NCBI GenBank assembly: GCA_913056395.1
Contig: CAJXMG010000024.1
Coordinates: forward strand, 1-42,511
Length of the DNA stretch: 42,511 nucleotides
DNA from: an uncultured bacterium
GTDB taxonomy: Bacteria > Planctomycetota > UBA8108 > UBA1146
Direction of reading: 5' to 3'
In this document: piece after piece, positions 24,295 through 32,623 of the stretch
How positions within the stretch are numbered: the first letter of the stretch is position 1
Layout: each line of letters begins with the position of its first letter
Translations under genes and position numbers: made by a program
The notes under the pieces: model-generated
Database searches by the model: none
Told to the model about the DNA's origin: nothing
What the model saw: only the letters and a program-made list of their open reading frames with translations

Positions 24295-25122
24295 TCAGCT
24301 CCTTTCCGATTCAGAGGAGGCAATCACAGCGCCCTCGTGGACCTGCATTTCCAGAAGAAGTAGTACATTGGGCTCGCCCATGTCCCCATCTTCCGGTGAC
24401 ACCTCATTAACGACGTCATAGAGGAGATTTTGACGATCCTTGCTGACCGCCACTTTCTCCACCGAATAATCGATGAAGGGATGCTTCATGATTTGACCCA
24501 AAAACTCGGACACCCGATTACCCGGAATCGTCATTTTGAGGGAAACCGGGAAGCGACTGGGACCTTCATCAGCAGAGCGACTTCCACGAGTGGTTTTGCG
24601 ATCGATCACCAGCTCGAGAATTTCAGAGCCGCGATTGTCGAGGGCCAGGTTGACCAAATGGCTCTGCACTTTCCAGCGACGCTCGTAGTCGACGATCTTG
24701 GTCACGTCAGCCAGGTCGTCCTGAATCGAGAAGGGCAACTCGGCATCCGCAGCAAGCCCTGTACTCGAACGGTAACGCTTGGCCAGAAGTTCAAAGCCGT
24801 CGCGATAACCGGCAGTCCACCCACTCAGGTCGCTGCTCGCACCCTCTTCAAAGCGGCTGACCCGACTCGAGAAAAACTCTTCGGCCCGGTCCAGTTGCTT
24901 ACTCCAACTGTTGTTAAATTTTTCTTCTGCCTCCAGAAGGTCTTTCGTTGGCAAATCACGATCCACCTTCTTGGAGTACTCGCGCAAGCTTGACTGCTGT
25001 TTTCTCAGCTTGCCAGTCACCGAGTCGTACTCGGACATCTTGGGCATGACCAAGAGCACGAAGAGTACGATCCAGACGACCACTTCCGCACCAAGAATAC
25101 TCCAGAATACTTTGTCACTCAT
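24295..25122 (-). CDS. PilO/GspM-like inner-membrane platform protein
   Basis: A 275-residue protein with a short cytoplasmic start and one membrane helix (about residues 6-27: WSILGAEVVVWIVLFVLLV). A coiled coil follows (about 30-85), then an alpha/beta periplasmic domain with VSLKMTIPGNRVSEFLGQI and FIDYSVEKVAV, the pattern of PilO/GspM ferredoxin-like domains. PilO dimerises with PilN and links the inner-membrane platform to the secretin through PilP. In Akkermansia the comparable gene is Amuc_1100. It starts nine bases after pilM-N with a G-rich ribosome site. The fold is inferred from pattern and context rather than from strong identity. Confidence 0.72.
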   Translation of the reverse strand: MSDKVFWSILGAEVVVWIVLFVLLVMPKMSEYDSVTGKLRKQQSSLREYSKKVDRDLPTKDLLEAEEKFNNSWSKQLDRAEEFFSSRVSRFEEGASSDLSGWTAGYRDGFELLAKRYRSSTGLAADAELPFSIQDDLADVTKIVDYERRWKVQSHLVNLALDNRGSEILELVIDRKTTRGSRSADEGPSRFPVSLKMTIPGNRVSEFLGQIMKHPFIDYSVEKVAVSKDRQNLLYDVVNEVSPEDGDMGEPNVLLLLEMQVHEGAVIASSESERS

Positions 25123-25131
25123 GGTGCCCCC

Positions 25132-26997
25132 CTATTCTTCTTCGCCAGTGGATTCCCCGGGCAAGGGCGGGTAAATCCAACGGATGGTCCAAGGGTAAAG
25201 CGGAGTGCCGTGATCCTTGGCAGCGTCGTCACTGCCTCCGCGGGTACGTCCCATTTTGAAGTTGTCGTCCTGCGCCCACATCAGCATCGTTTCCATGCCA
25301 ACTTCGCGGGACACCCTCTCGCGACCATAATCCGCTTCCCCAAAAGAAGCCTTCAATGAAGCCTCGATCGGATCTGCAACCATTGCCTTGAGTTGATTAT
25401 TGTTGGTCGTGGCGTCTCCCTGATCGTAGCGGAAGCCACGAACGGTCACCTGATAACGATCGTTGTAAACGACGTCTTCGGAATCAGCCTTTGCCCCCTT
25501 GTCGAGGATTGTTCCATCTTCGCGCACACGAACCTTGCGGATTTCAAACCCAGAGAGCCAGGTCTTCCGCGTGTTCAGAGATTCCTGTTCTGCTTCTACA
25601 GATCCACGGGTGCTGTCCTTGTCGGGGCCATCTTCCACCTCGATACGCACCGATTCAGAAACCAGTTCCGAATTGGGAATGCTGGCAATCAAAGCCATCA
25701 CTTCAGTGGGAGCCAGACGTCCGGCACCGTGCGCGAGAAGAAGGTTTTGTCTGGCTTCGAGGTTGGATCGTCCCTCTTCCTGAAGCTCTGTGAGTTTCTT
25801 TTCGTTCGCTTTCAGTTCGTTGACAAGCTTCGCCTCCTGCAAAACCGCATTGGCGTCGTCAATCTTGCCTCCGAAAATCAGGATGAAGAAAACGATCAAC
25901 AGGTAGAGGGAAGCGGTCGCCCCCAGTACCAGTTTTTGTTTCTTCTTGAACTCTGCGGCCTCTTGCTGCTCCTGCGGCAACAAGTTCAGTTGAACGTCAC
26001 CGAGGCCAAGAGCCTGCAATCCTGCACCGATACATGAGGTAAAGGACTGGAGGTCCTGCTGGACCACGTTTGCCTCGGGGCGAATCCGGACTCTCTGAAG
26101 GGATTTGAAGATCTGCACCCGAATTCGCAGGTTGTCCTCAAGGAACTTGCGCAATCCAACAACCTTGCCACTGCCACCGAAGAGGAAAAGATCCTCAATC
26201 TTCAATTCCCCGGCCCGTGACTTGTAGTAACCGATCGAGCGGTTGATCTCACTGACCAGATCGCGAAGCAATGGCTGCAAAACTTCGAAAATCTTGGCGG
26301 CATGATCAGACTTGGCGGCCGTCACTTTCAGGTTCTCGGCTTCCTCTTCGGAGCAGTTGAAACGCTCCTGTAGTGCATTCGTGAAATCCTTGCCGGAGAC
26401 AGGAATGGAACGGAACCAATAACGGGACTCATTGACGATGACGAGGTCGGTGTGCTGTGCACCGATCTCGAGGGCAACCATGGGACGCTTCGGACGAAGG
26501 TCGAAGCGGATCAGATTCAAAAGACCCACATTGCCCAGAGTAAGAACATCGACACCGAGGTTGTCGGAATCGAGATCCTCCAGAAGGTCGGAAACCTCTT
26601 CCTGACGAACCGCAAAGATTCCGATCTCCTTTTCGCCGTCATCGGTATCGCCACAAACATGGCTGTCCCAAATGACGTCTTCCATCGGCAGGGGAATATT
26701 TTGTTGCGCTTCGTAACCGATCAGCTCTTCCAGCTTTTTTCCATCCACTGGGGGAACCGTGATGAAACTGGTCAAAGCAGAACGACTGGGAAGAGCAATC
26801 GCCAGAGGTCCGTTTACAGAATGCTGCGATGCCAATGTCGAAATGGCAGCAGCATTGGCCTCCGGGCCAGCCCCTGAGGGGTGCTCTATCTTTTCAGCGG
26901 CAACGATTTCAGCACCATTGCCGGATCGCTGGATCTTGATCGCCTTGAGGGAACTCTTTCCCCCGTCGATACACCAGACTTCGTCGAAGTCAGCCAT
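25132..26997 (-). CDS. pilM: PilM-PilN fusion protein of a type IV pilus-like platform
   Basis: A 621-residue protein. Residues 1-330 form an actin-like ATPase domain of the PilM type: CIDGGKSSLKAIKI (phosphate loop 1), SFITVPPVDGKKLEELIGYE, MVALEIGAQHTDLVIV (phosphate loop 2) and DLFLFGGSGKVVGLRKFL. Then QLNLLPQ (about 336-342) appears, the short INLLP motif by which PilN normally docks on PilM, followed by a membrane helix (about 356-376), a coiled coil and a periplasmic domain as in PilN. The two proteins are thus joined in one chain. The ATG at 26995-26997 follows GAGAGGTAGC. It is the first gene of the machine block. A pilus role is not proven because pilins are absent here. Confidence 0.85.
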   Translation of the reverse strand: MADFDEVWCIDGGKSSLKAIKIQRSGNGAEIVAAEKIEHPSGAGPEANAAAISTLASQHSVNGPLAIALPSRSALTSFITVPPVDGKKLEELIGYEAQQNIPLPMEDVIWDSHVCGDTDDGEKEIGIFAVRQEEVSDLLEDLDSDNLGVDVLTLGNVGLLNLIRFDLRPKRPMVALEIGAQHTDLVIVNESRYWFRSIPVSGKDFTNALQERFNCSEEEAENLKVTAAKSDHAAKIFEVLQPLLRDLVSEINRSIGYYKSRAGELKIEDLFLFGGSGKVVGLRKFLEDNLRIRVQIFKSLQRVRIRPEANVVQQDLQSFTSCIGAGLQALGLGDVQLNLLPQEQQEAAEFKKKQKLVLGATASLYLLIVFFILIFGGKIDDANAVLQEAKLVNELKANEKKLTELQEEGRSNLEARQNLLLAHGAGRLAPTEVMALIASIPNSELVSESVRIEVEDGPDKDSTRGSVEAEQESLNTRKTWLSGFEIRKVRVREDGTILDKGAKADSEDVVYNDRYQVTVRGFRYDQGDATTNNNQLKAMVADPIEASLKASFGEADYGRERVSREVGMETMLMWAQDDNFKMGRTRGGSDDAAKDHGTPLYPWTIRWIYPPLPGESTGEEE

Positions 26998-27041
26998 GCT
27001 ACCTCTCTCCACCTTCTGACCCCTCTCTGGGAGCCGTCAGG

Positions 27042-27062
27042 GATCTGCCCTGCAGGCAGATC
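27042..27062. promoter_or_regulatory. Palindrome upstream of pilM-N (candidate operator or leader hairpin)
   Basis: GATCTGCC (27042-27049) and GGCAGATC (27055-27062) are perfect inverted arms around CTGCA, 45-65 bases upstream of the pilM-N ATG. As DNA it could bind a dimeric regulator; as RNA it would form an 8-bp leader hairpin. No T run follows. Confidence 0.5.
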
Positions 27063-27093
27063 GAATGGTACAAATCATCACTTCAACAATTTC

Positions 27094-27106
27094 ACTTCAG
27101 TGAAGT
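27094..27106. promoter_or_regulatory. Second palindrome upstream of pilM-N
   Basis: ACTTCA-G-TGAAGT (27094-27106) is a perfect 6+1+6 palindrome about 100 bases upstream of pilM-N. Its ACTTCAG half is the same string that starts each unit of the 16-base tandem repeat at 27259-27306, which suggests a shared binding motif. Function is inferred. Confidence 0.4.
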
Positions 27107-27218
27107 AGTGAGCAGAAGAACCGGGCGAAACAAATCCGCCGAAAAAGCCGGGAACGGTTTCAGCCCTGAAGGCGTTCTTCATTCCGGACTCTTGCACGAC
27201 ACTTCCACTGCAATGAAC

Positions 27219-27242
27219 ACCGTAGCGAAAACCGTAGCGAAC
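27219..27242. repeat. Two tandem copies of a 12-base unit
   Basis: ACCGTAGCGAAA (27219-27230) is followed directly by ACCGTAGCGAAC (27231-27242), 11 of 12 bases identical. It lies 16 bases before the 16-base tandem array, so the same short segment has duplicated twice over in different registers. Confidence 0.8.
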
Positions 27243-27258
27243 ACTGCAACATTCCCGC

Positions 27259-27306
27259 ACTTCAGCATTCACACACTTCAGCATTCACACACTTCAGCAT
27301 TCACAC
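27259..27306. repeat. Three perfect tandem copies of a 16-base unit
   Basis: ACTTCAGCATTCACAC is repeated exactly at 27259-27274, 27275-27290 and 27291-27306. There are no spacers, so it is not a CRISPR array. The period is not a multiple of three, so it does not encode a peptide repeat. It resembles an iteron-like or variable-number array about 260-310 bases upstream of pilM-N. Confidence 0.92.
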
Positions 27307-27911
27307 TGGCTGAAGACCGAATGTCACCGCTACCCTGCTTCACACTTCTCTCGTCAATACAAACTCGGGAATCAATGAAATGGAATGAGTGCTCTTCACC
27401 TTCCGACCCCACTTCACAAAGAAGCTGGAACCTTGCGGAACCGCCTCAGGGAAGCGTGACTGAAACCGCGACCGCACCTGGTGAAATCCCCGACGCAATC
27501 GTGCTCTCTGTCGAAGGCCAACCGGCATCCGATGCAGACCACTTCGCTATCCATAGAGGAGAAGAGACTTTGGAATCCTTTGCAGATTCCGGACTTCCGT
27601 AACTCCCCGATGGCCGAAGTTTTAATCGGCCTGCAACCCGCAACCGGATGCATTCGGTTCATCGAAAATCGATTTCCGAATACAGACGATTCGCCGGTCT
27701 GCACTGCACACCATTCCGGTGGTCCACGTCTCCGTTTCCCACCGAAACCCACAAACTTGTATCCACTCAAAATCCGAAGAGCTCATCAGAAAGTTGACGC
27801 AATCTTTACTCACGCAAAGGAGGCGCAGACAAGTCAGAAACGGTCTCTTCGGTTCATTCTTTCCTTCCCCATATGCAGGATCTGCCCTCCCGGACCCGTG
27901 GGCCCGGGATG

Positions 27912-27936
27912 AAAAATCCCTCTTGGGGAAGAGGGA
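27912..27936 (-). terminator. Intrinsic terminator of the coaD-to-UDG gene run
   Basis: On the minus strand TCCCTCTT-CCCC-AAGAGGGA, a perfect 8-bp stem with a four-base loop (plus 27917-27936), is followed by five T residues (plus A run 27912-27916). It lies about 100 bases after the DNA-glycosylase stop. A second hairpin, TCCCGGACCCGTGGGCCCGGGA at 27888-27909, follows immediately. Confidence 0.85.
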
Positions 27937-28034
27937 AGTATAGATGCCTGATAACCGGAGTCAACGCCCCGAAACCGTCTCATTTGCCAAAATTCGATCG
28001 TCCTGAGGAGTTGAAGAGAAGTCGGAACCAGCCC

Positions 28035-28838
28035 TTAGCGGGGCAGGTCCAAAGCGGTGATCACCTGCTGGAGATCTCGCCAGCACTCCGCCTTGAACTG
28101 GGGCTGACGAAGCAGGAAAGCGGGGTGATAGGTCACCACCACGGGAATGCCTTTGTAAAGGTGAGATTGGCCCCTGAGGCGCTTCAGGGAAGTCTCCTCC
28201 CCTGTCAAAAAGGCGGCTGCAGGTTTGCCGAGAGCGACGATCATCTCGGGGCTAACCAGCTCTATCTGCTTCTCAAGGAAGCCTTTGCACGATTGGACCT
28301 CCTCAGGACGGGGGTCCCGATTCTCGGGAGGGCGACACTTCAGTACATTGGCGATGTAAACCTGGTCACGGGTTAACTTCAGGCCCTGAGTAATGATCCG
28401 GTCCAGAAGTTGACCAGCCCGGCCCACGAAGGGCTCACCACGCCGATCTTCTTCTGCCCCGGGAGCCTCACCGACAAACATCAGCCTTGCCTCGGGATCA
28501 CCGCAGCCAAAGACCGTTTGGGTGCGGGTTTGACTCAGAGAGCATTCTTCACAACCGGAGACCTTTCGGGCGAGCCCTACGAGATCAGCCGGGAGGTCAG
28601 AACTCTTAACCTCGACTGCACTTACAGCATTCTTTACGGGACTCTCAACAACACTGACCGGGTTCTCCTCCACCCTGGAGCCGGTTTCGACCGGAGGATC
28701 CTCGGGTGGAATGCTATCCGTTGTGGGAGAATCGGCGACCAGGTCCCCCCGTCGTCGGCGGACACCCCAACCCGCCAGAGCACGATCATGAAATTGAGCC
28801 GGAAAGTGCAGGCTCCCGGATAGTGGGAGATCAGACAT
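28035..28838 (-). CDS. Uracil-DNA glycosylase, family 4 (iron-sulfur type)
   Basis: A 267-residue protein. The first 85 or so residues are a basic then proline/serine/glutamate-rich extension; the rest is a family-4 uracil-DNA glycosylase. Visible motifs are [30 protein letters not shown] (active-site loop), [21 protein letters not shown] and [11 protein letters not shown]. The four cysteines (C-x2-C, then C and C) are the 4Fe-4S ligands. It removes uracil from DNA to start base-excision repair. The ATG at 28836-28838 has GGGAGG six bases upstream and overlaps the mtaB stop by eight bases (ATGTCTGA); longer frames run inside mtaB and are rejected. Confidence 0.93.
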   Translation of the reverse strand: MSDLPLSGSLHFPAQFHDRALAGWGVRRRRGDLVADSPTTDSIPPEDPPVETGSRVEENPVSVVESPVKNAVSAVEVKSSDLPADLVGLARKVSGCEECSLSQTRTQTVFGCGDPEARLMFVGEAPGAEEDRRGEPFVGRAGQLLDRIITQGLKLTRDQVYIANVLKCRPPENRDPRPEEVQSCKGFLEKQIELVSPEMIVALGKPAAAFLTGEETSLKRLRGQSHLYKGIPVVVTYHPAFLLRQPQFKAECWRDLQQVITALDLPR

Positions 28839-30135
28839 GGGGAGCCTCCCGGACCGGATGTCGAGCCAGGAACTTGTCCCCCTCAACAGATTCCAGCAAT
28901 AAAGGGATTTCCTGACCCCGAACCGCTTCCCCTTCGCGGACCCTGACTCGCAGCCCCTCTCGGGACATCCCCTCGCCACCGCCGTCGGGATCTGTTTTTT
29001 CGATCAGGACATGTGCGACCTGACCCAATCTCTTTTCCGCAACCTGGAGCTGGACTCTTTCACAAAATTCCCTAGCGCGAACCATGCGGTCATGTCGGAT
29101 CTCCGGTGAAACGTGATCGGGCAATCGTGCGGCTCGGGTACGTGGACGTGGACTGTAGGGAAAAAGATGAACCTTGGCGAAGCCGATCTCTTCCACTCTT
29201 CGCATCGACTCCTGAAAGTCATCTTCTGTCTCACCGGGAAAACCGATGATCAGATCGGTCGCAAGGGTGGCATCCGGCAAACGCTGTCTGGTTCGTTCCA
29301 TCGCCTCCGTAAAATCTTTCAGTGAATAGTCCCTGCCCATGGCTTCAAGAATCCGTGCGCTGCCACTTTGCAAAGGCACATGAAAGAAGCGGCACAATCC
29401 TTCGTCATTTTCAAAAGCCTGAAGAAATCGGTCGGTAAAGGCACCCTCGCCGATGGACGATAGACGAATTCGGTCAATACCGGGGATCTGTCGCAGCTCC
29501 GTCAGCAATCGCCCCAGACCATCTTCAATCCCCAGATCCCGTCCCCATTGACGCAGGTGAATCCCCGTCAGCACCAACTCTGAAAAACCGGCCTCTGCCA
29601 GCCTCTTCGCTTCATCCAATACCGGTTGATGATCCCTGCTGCGTGACCCCCCTCGCATGTAGGGGATGATGCAATAACTGCAGAAAGAATCGCAGCCGTC
29701 CTGAATCTTCAGGAATGCTCTCGTGCGTCCCTCAAAACCGGAAATCTTCAAACCAAAAATTTCCCGGGACTTTCTTTTCACAGGGCCTGTCGACAATTCC
29801 GCACCGTTAACGATTTCAGCAATTCGATGCTTCTCTTCATTCCCTACCAGATGGGTCACTCCCGGAATCTCTGCCAACCGCTCGCGATCATCTTCAGAGA
29901 TACATCCGGTGACGATGACATCCGCGGATGGATTTTTCCGGGTCAGGGATTTGATGCGTTCTTCAACCTTGATACCCGCCCGCTCGGTGACCGTGCAAGA
30001 GTTGACGACGACCAGGTCGACCCCTTCCGCCTTGGCAACCTCCTGATAGCCCAGGTCGAGAATCTCTTCCCGGATCGCCTGGGTATCGTATTGGTTGATC
30101 TTGCAACCAAAGGTGATGAAGGCGCACTCGGGCAT
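28831..30135 (-). CDS. mtaB: tRNA t6A37 methylthiotransferase MtaB (MiaB-like radical SAM)
   Basis: A 434-residue protein with the three-domain methylthiotransferase layout. The N-terminal domain has three cluster cysteines (TFGCKINQ, VNSCTVTE, VTGCISED). The radical SAM core carries C-x3-C-x2-C in DGCDSFCSYCIIPYMRGGSRS, with GFPGETEDDF and HLFPYSPRPRTRA further on. A C-terminal TRAM-like domain ends the protein. FGCKINQYDT and the core sequence fit the MtaB/YqeV branch, which makes ms2t6A at position 37 of tRNAs reading ANN codons. The ATG at 30133-30135 follows CAGGGATT. It starts 27 bases after oppF and overlaps the glycosylase gene. Confidence 0.92.
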   Translation of the reverse strand: MPECAFITFGCKINQYDTQAIREEILDLGYQEVAKAEGVDLVVVNSCTVTERAGIKVEERIKSLTRKNPSADVIVTGCISEDDRERLAEIPGVTHLVGNEEKHRIAEIVNGAELSTGPVKRKSREIFGLKISGFEGRTRAFLKIQDGCDSFCSYCIIPYMRGGSRSRDHQPVLDEAKRLAEAGFSELVLTGIHLRQWGRDLGIEDGLGRLLTELRQIPGIDRIRLSSIGEGAFTDRFLQAFENDEGLCRFFHVPLQSGSARILEAMGRDYSLKDFTEAMERTRQRLPDATLATDLIIGFPGETEDDFQESMRRVEEIGFAKVHLFPYSPRPRTRAARLPDHVSPEIRHDRMVRAREFCERVQLQVAEKRLGQVAHVLIEKTDPDGGGEGMSREGLRVRVREGEAVRGQEIPLLLESVEGDKFLARHPVREAPHV

Positions 30136-30162
30136 AATCCCTGACTCTCTACTAATCCGCAT

Positions 30163-31170
30163 TCAGGCGGACTTGTCACCGATTCCCACAGGACTGTCGA
30201 GCCAACAATAACTCTGATGTCCTTCGGCCACCGCGATTCCTCCGGGAACCTCCACAGAGCAACGGGGCCCAGCTTCGGGGCAACGAGTGTGGAAGGGACA
30301 ACCGGGAGGCGGGTTGATGGGAGAAGGAACATCACCGGCGAGGAGAATGCGGTTCTTCTTGCGCTTCGGATCCGGCTCCGGAACCGCAGACAAGAGGGCT
30401 CGGGTATAAGGATGACACGGATTGGAATACAGATCTTTTGATTCCGCTTCCTCGACGATCTTTCCAAGATACATCACAGCCACGCGGTCACTGATGTGCT
30501 CGACCACAGCGAGGTCATGGGCGATGAAGAGATAGGAGAGATCAAACTCATCCTGAAGATCGAGAAGAAGGTTAATGATCTGTGCCTGAATCGAAACATC
30601 GAGAGCGCTGACCGCCTCGTCACACACGATGAACTCAGGCTCCACAGAGAGAGCCCTGGCGATGCCGACACGCTGCCTCTGTCCCCCTGAGAACTCATGG
30701 GGATAGCGATTGATGTGATTGATCGGATCGAGACCACAACGGTCCATCAAGTGCTGGACTTTTTCACGGATCTCGGACTCGGAGCCCATGCCGTGAATAT
30801 GCGGGCCTTCACTGAGAATGGCCCCCACCGTCATTCGCGGATTGAGCGATCCATACGGATCCTGAAAGATGATCTGCATTCTTTTGCGCAACGCCCGAAG
30901 AGCATCTCCCTGAGTGTTTCGAACATCGATTCCGTCAAAGCGAACGGCCCCCTCAGTGGGCTCGACCAGCCTCAGGATCGAACGACCCACTGTGGTCTTG
31001 CCACAACCGGATTCACCCACCAAACCGAGAGTTTGTTTGCGCCCGAGGGTGAAGCTGACTCCGTCAACGGCCTTGACGTGACCCGTGACTTTCGAAAAAA
31101 CACCGGAGCGGATGGGAAACCAGGTCCGCAGACCTTCGACCTCCAGCAATGGGGTTTCTTTCTCTGACAT
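30163..31170 (-). CDS. oppF: Oligopeptide/dipeptide ABC transporter ATPase (OppF/DppF type)
   Basis: A 335-residue ABC ATPase: Walker [15 protein letters not shown]-loop [16 protein letters not shown], signature [15 protein letters not shown], Walker [14 protein letters not shown] and switch His in [11 protein letters not shown]. The C-terminal oligopeptide-transporter domain has [15 protein letters not shown] and a cysteine-bearing [15 protein letters not shown] segment. In Opp/Dpp importers, OppF pairs with OppD beneath two permeases. Walker B has DEA where DEP is usual, which should not abolish activity. The ATG at 31168-31170 overlaps the oppD stop by one base (TGATG). No permease or binding protein gene is nearby. 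Confidence 0.93.
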   Translation of the reverse strand: MSEKETPLLEVEGLRTWFPIRSGVFSKVTGHVKAVDGVSFTLGRKQTLGLVGESGCGKTTVGRSILRLVEPTEGAVRFDGIDVRNTQGDALRALRKRMQIIFQDPYGSLNPRMTVGAILSEGPHIHGMGSESEIREKVQHLMDRCGLDPINHINRYPHEFSGGQRQRVGIARALSVEPEFIVCDEAVSALDVSIQAQIINLLLDLQDEFDLSYLFIAHDLAVVEHISDRVAVMYLGKIVEEAESKDLYSNPCHPYTRALLSAVPEPDPKRKKNRILLAGDVPSPINPPPGCPFHTRCPEAGPRCSVEVPGGIAVAEGHQSYCWLDSPVGIGDKSA

Positions 31171-32177
31171 CAAACGGCTCCATTCCCTGAAGCCTTGAAG
31201 ACTTCCTCCCAGTGGTGACAAGCCACCTGGTGCTTCGGGTCAATCTGATTCAGATCCGGTTCTGTTGCAGCACACGTCTCTGATGCATGGGGACAACGGG
31301 GGCGGAACTTGCAACCGCTGGGGAACTGGAGCGGATTGGGAACATTACCCTCGATCACCTCGAGGCGATCATTTTCCTGTTCCAATCGGGGCAGGGAGCG
31401 GAAGAGTCCAACGGTGTAAGGATGCTTGGGATTTTCGAAAAGTTCCTCCACAGGAGCACTCTCCACCACCTTACCGGCATACATCACCACCACGTGGTCC
31501 GCATTTTCAGCGACGACTCCGAGATCGTGGGTGATCATCAGGATCGCCATTCCCTTTTTCCTTTGGAGATCCCTGAGCAACTCCAGTATCTGTGCCTGAA
31601 TGGTGACATCCAGAGCGGTGGTCGGTTCGTCTGCGATCAGCAGAGAGGGGTTACAAGCGAGGGCGATGGCAATCATCACCCGCTGCTTCATCCCCCCCGA
31701 AAGTTGATGGGGATATTCATCGATCCGTTGCTCCGGAGAAGGAATCCCCACCTGTTTCAGAAGCTCAATGCTTCGCTCTCGGGCTTCCGCTTTGGTCATC
31801 CCCTCATGCAATCGCAGGGATTCCCCGATCTGATCCCCCACCCTGAACACCGGATTCAGGCTGGTCATCGGTTCCTGGAAGATGACCGAGATCTCCTTGC
31901 CCCGTATTTTGCGCATCTCCGCTTCAGACTTTTCGAGGAGGTTCTCTCCCTTGAAAAGAATCTCGCCACCGACGTATTTTCCGGGTGGAGTCGGGACCAG
32001 TTGAAGGACACTCATGGCTGTGACGGACTTACCACAGCCCGACTCCCCAACGACACCGAGAGTTTCCCCTGGGCGGATCGCATAACTGACACCGTCGACC
32101 GCGCGGGCGATGCCGTCATCGGTATAGAACCAGGTCTTCAGGTCTTCGATGGAGAGCAACGGGTTTTCAGAGCTCAA
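31170..32177 (-). CDS. oppD: Oligopeptide/dipeptide ABC transporter ATPase (OppD/DppD type)
   Basis: A 335-residue ABC ATPase: Walker [15 protein letters not shown]-loop [16 protein letters not shown], signature [15 protein letters not shown], Walker [15 protein letters not shown] and [12 protein letters not shown]-terminal oligopeptide-transporter domain carries [14 protein letters not shown], the four-cysteine pattern seen in some DppD proteins. The start is a TTG at 32175-32177, overlapping the ridA stop as TTGA, with GGAAGAGAG upstream. It forms the ATPase pair with oppF. The permeases must be encoded elsewhere, or this pair serves another transporter. Confidence 0.93.
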   Translation of the reverse strand: MSSENPLLSIEDLKTWFYTDDGIARAVDGVSYAIRPGETLGVVGESGCGKSVTAMSVLQLVPTPPGKYVGGEILFKGENLLEKSEAEMRKIRGKEISVIFQEPMTSLNPVFRVGDQIGESLRLHEGMTKAEARERSIELLKQVGIPSPEQRIDEYPHQLSGGMKQRVMIAIALACNPSLLIADEPTTALDVTIQAQILELLRDLQRKKGMAILMITHDLGVVAENADHVVVMYAGKVVESAPVEELFENPKHPYTVGLFRSLPRLEQENDRLEVIEGNVPNPLQFPSGCKFRPRCPHASETCAATEPDLNQIDPKHQVACHHWEEVFKASGNGAV

Positions 32178-32572
32178 CGATTCTCTCTCTTCCGGGCAAC
32201 AGCGTCGACTTCCACATCGACCCCCTTTGGCAATGCCGCCGCCTGAATACAGGCCCGCGCCGGAAACGGATCAGTGAAAAATTCAGCATAAACCCTGTTT
32301 ACCGCCTCAAAGTCGGACATGTCGGAAAGGTATACCTGGGTCTTGACCACATCCCCAAAGCCACATCCTGCGGCTTTCAGGACCTCCCCAAGATTTTTCA
32401 GAGCCTGATGGGCCTGATTCTCAATTCCATGGGCGATGGATCCATCTTCAGGAACGATGGGAATCTGACCTGAGCAGTAGACCCATCCATCCACCTCCAT
32501 CGCCTGCGAATAGGGTCCGATGGCTTTCGGAGCCTGGTCAGTATGGATCGCTTTTCGCAGTGAATCGGACAT
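32174..32572 (-). CDS. ridA: RidA family reactive enamine/imine deaminase
   Basis: A 132-residue protein, the usual Rid length, with [34 protein letters not shown] and [15 protein letters not shown]. The arginine in PARAC is the substrate-carboxylate binding residue of active RidA proteins. It hydrolyses 2-aminoacrylate and related reactive intermediates from PLP enzymes, as a cytosolic trimer. CGGAAGG precedes the ATG at 32570-32572. It lies 51 bases after coaD and is coupled to oppD by a four-base overlap; the link to peptide transport is unclear. Confidence 0.94.
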   Translation of the reverse strand: MSDSLRKAIHTDQAPKAIGPYSQAMEVDGWVYCSGQIPIVPEDGSIAHGIENQAHQALKNLGEVLKAAGCGFGDVVKTQVYLSDMSDFEAVNRVYAEFFTDPFPARACIQAAALPKGVDVEVDAVARKRENR

Positions 32573-32623
32573 GGGGGTTCCTTCCGGGATCGATTCCAGC
32601 GGAAGAGTCTACCTTTGGGGGGG

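Larger units (their letters stand above)
26998..27911. other. Long intergenic region upstream of pilM-N, no supported gene
   Basis: About 0.9 kb lies between the pilM-N start and the terminator of the DNA-glycosylase operon. Open frames exist on both strands, but they lack ribosome sites and domain patterns and are rich in unlikely strings. The region contains two palindromes near pilM-N, a 12-base unit repeated twice, a 16-base unit repeated three times and a second hairpin (27888-27909) beside the terminator. No convincing consensus promoter was found by eye. The pilM-N promoter and any regulatory RNA would have to lie here. Confidence 0.6.

Noticed and set aside
27078-27284. 68-codon minus-strand frame upstream of pilM-N
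   Set aside because: It crosses tandem repeats whose period is not a multiple of three and has no ribosome site or recognisable motif.
27259-27306. Possible CRISPR array
   Set aside because: Three 16-base units lie head to tail without spacers and no cas gene is present.
27329-27357. TTGACG-17-GGTAGC as a pilM-N promoter on the minus strand
   Set aside because: The -10 box matches poorly, and it lies more than 300 bases upstream of the gene; other candidates nearer the gene are no better.
27481-27912. 143-codon plus-strand frame in the long intergenic region
   Set aside because: No ribosome site, unlikely composition and no family resemblance; it would also run into the terminator region.
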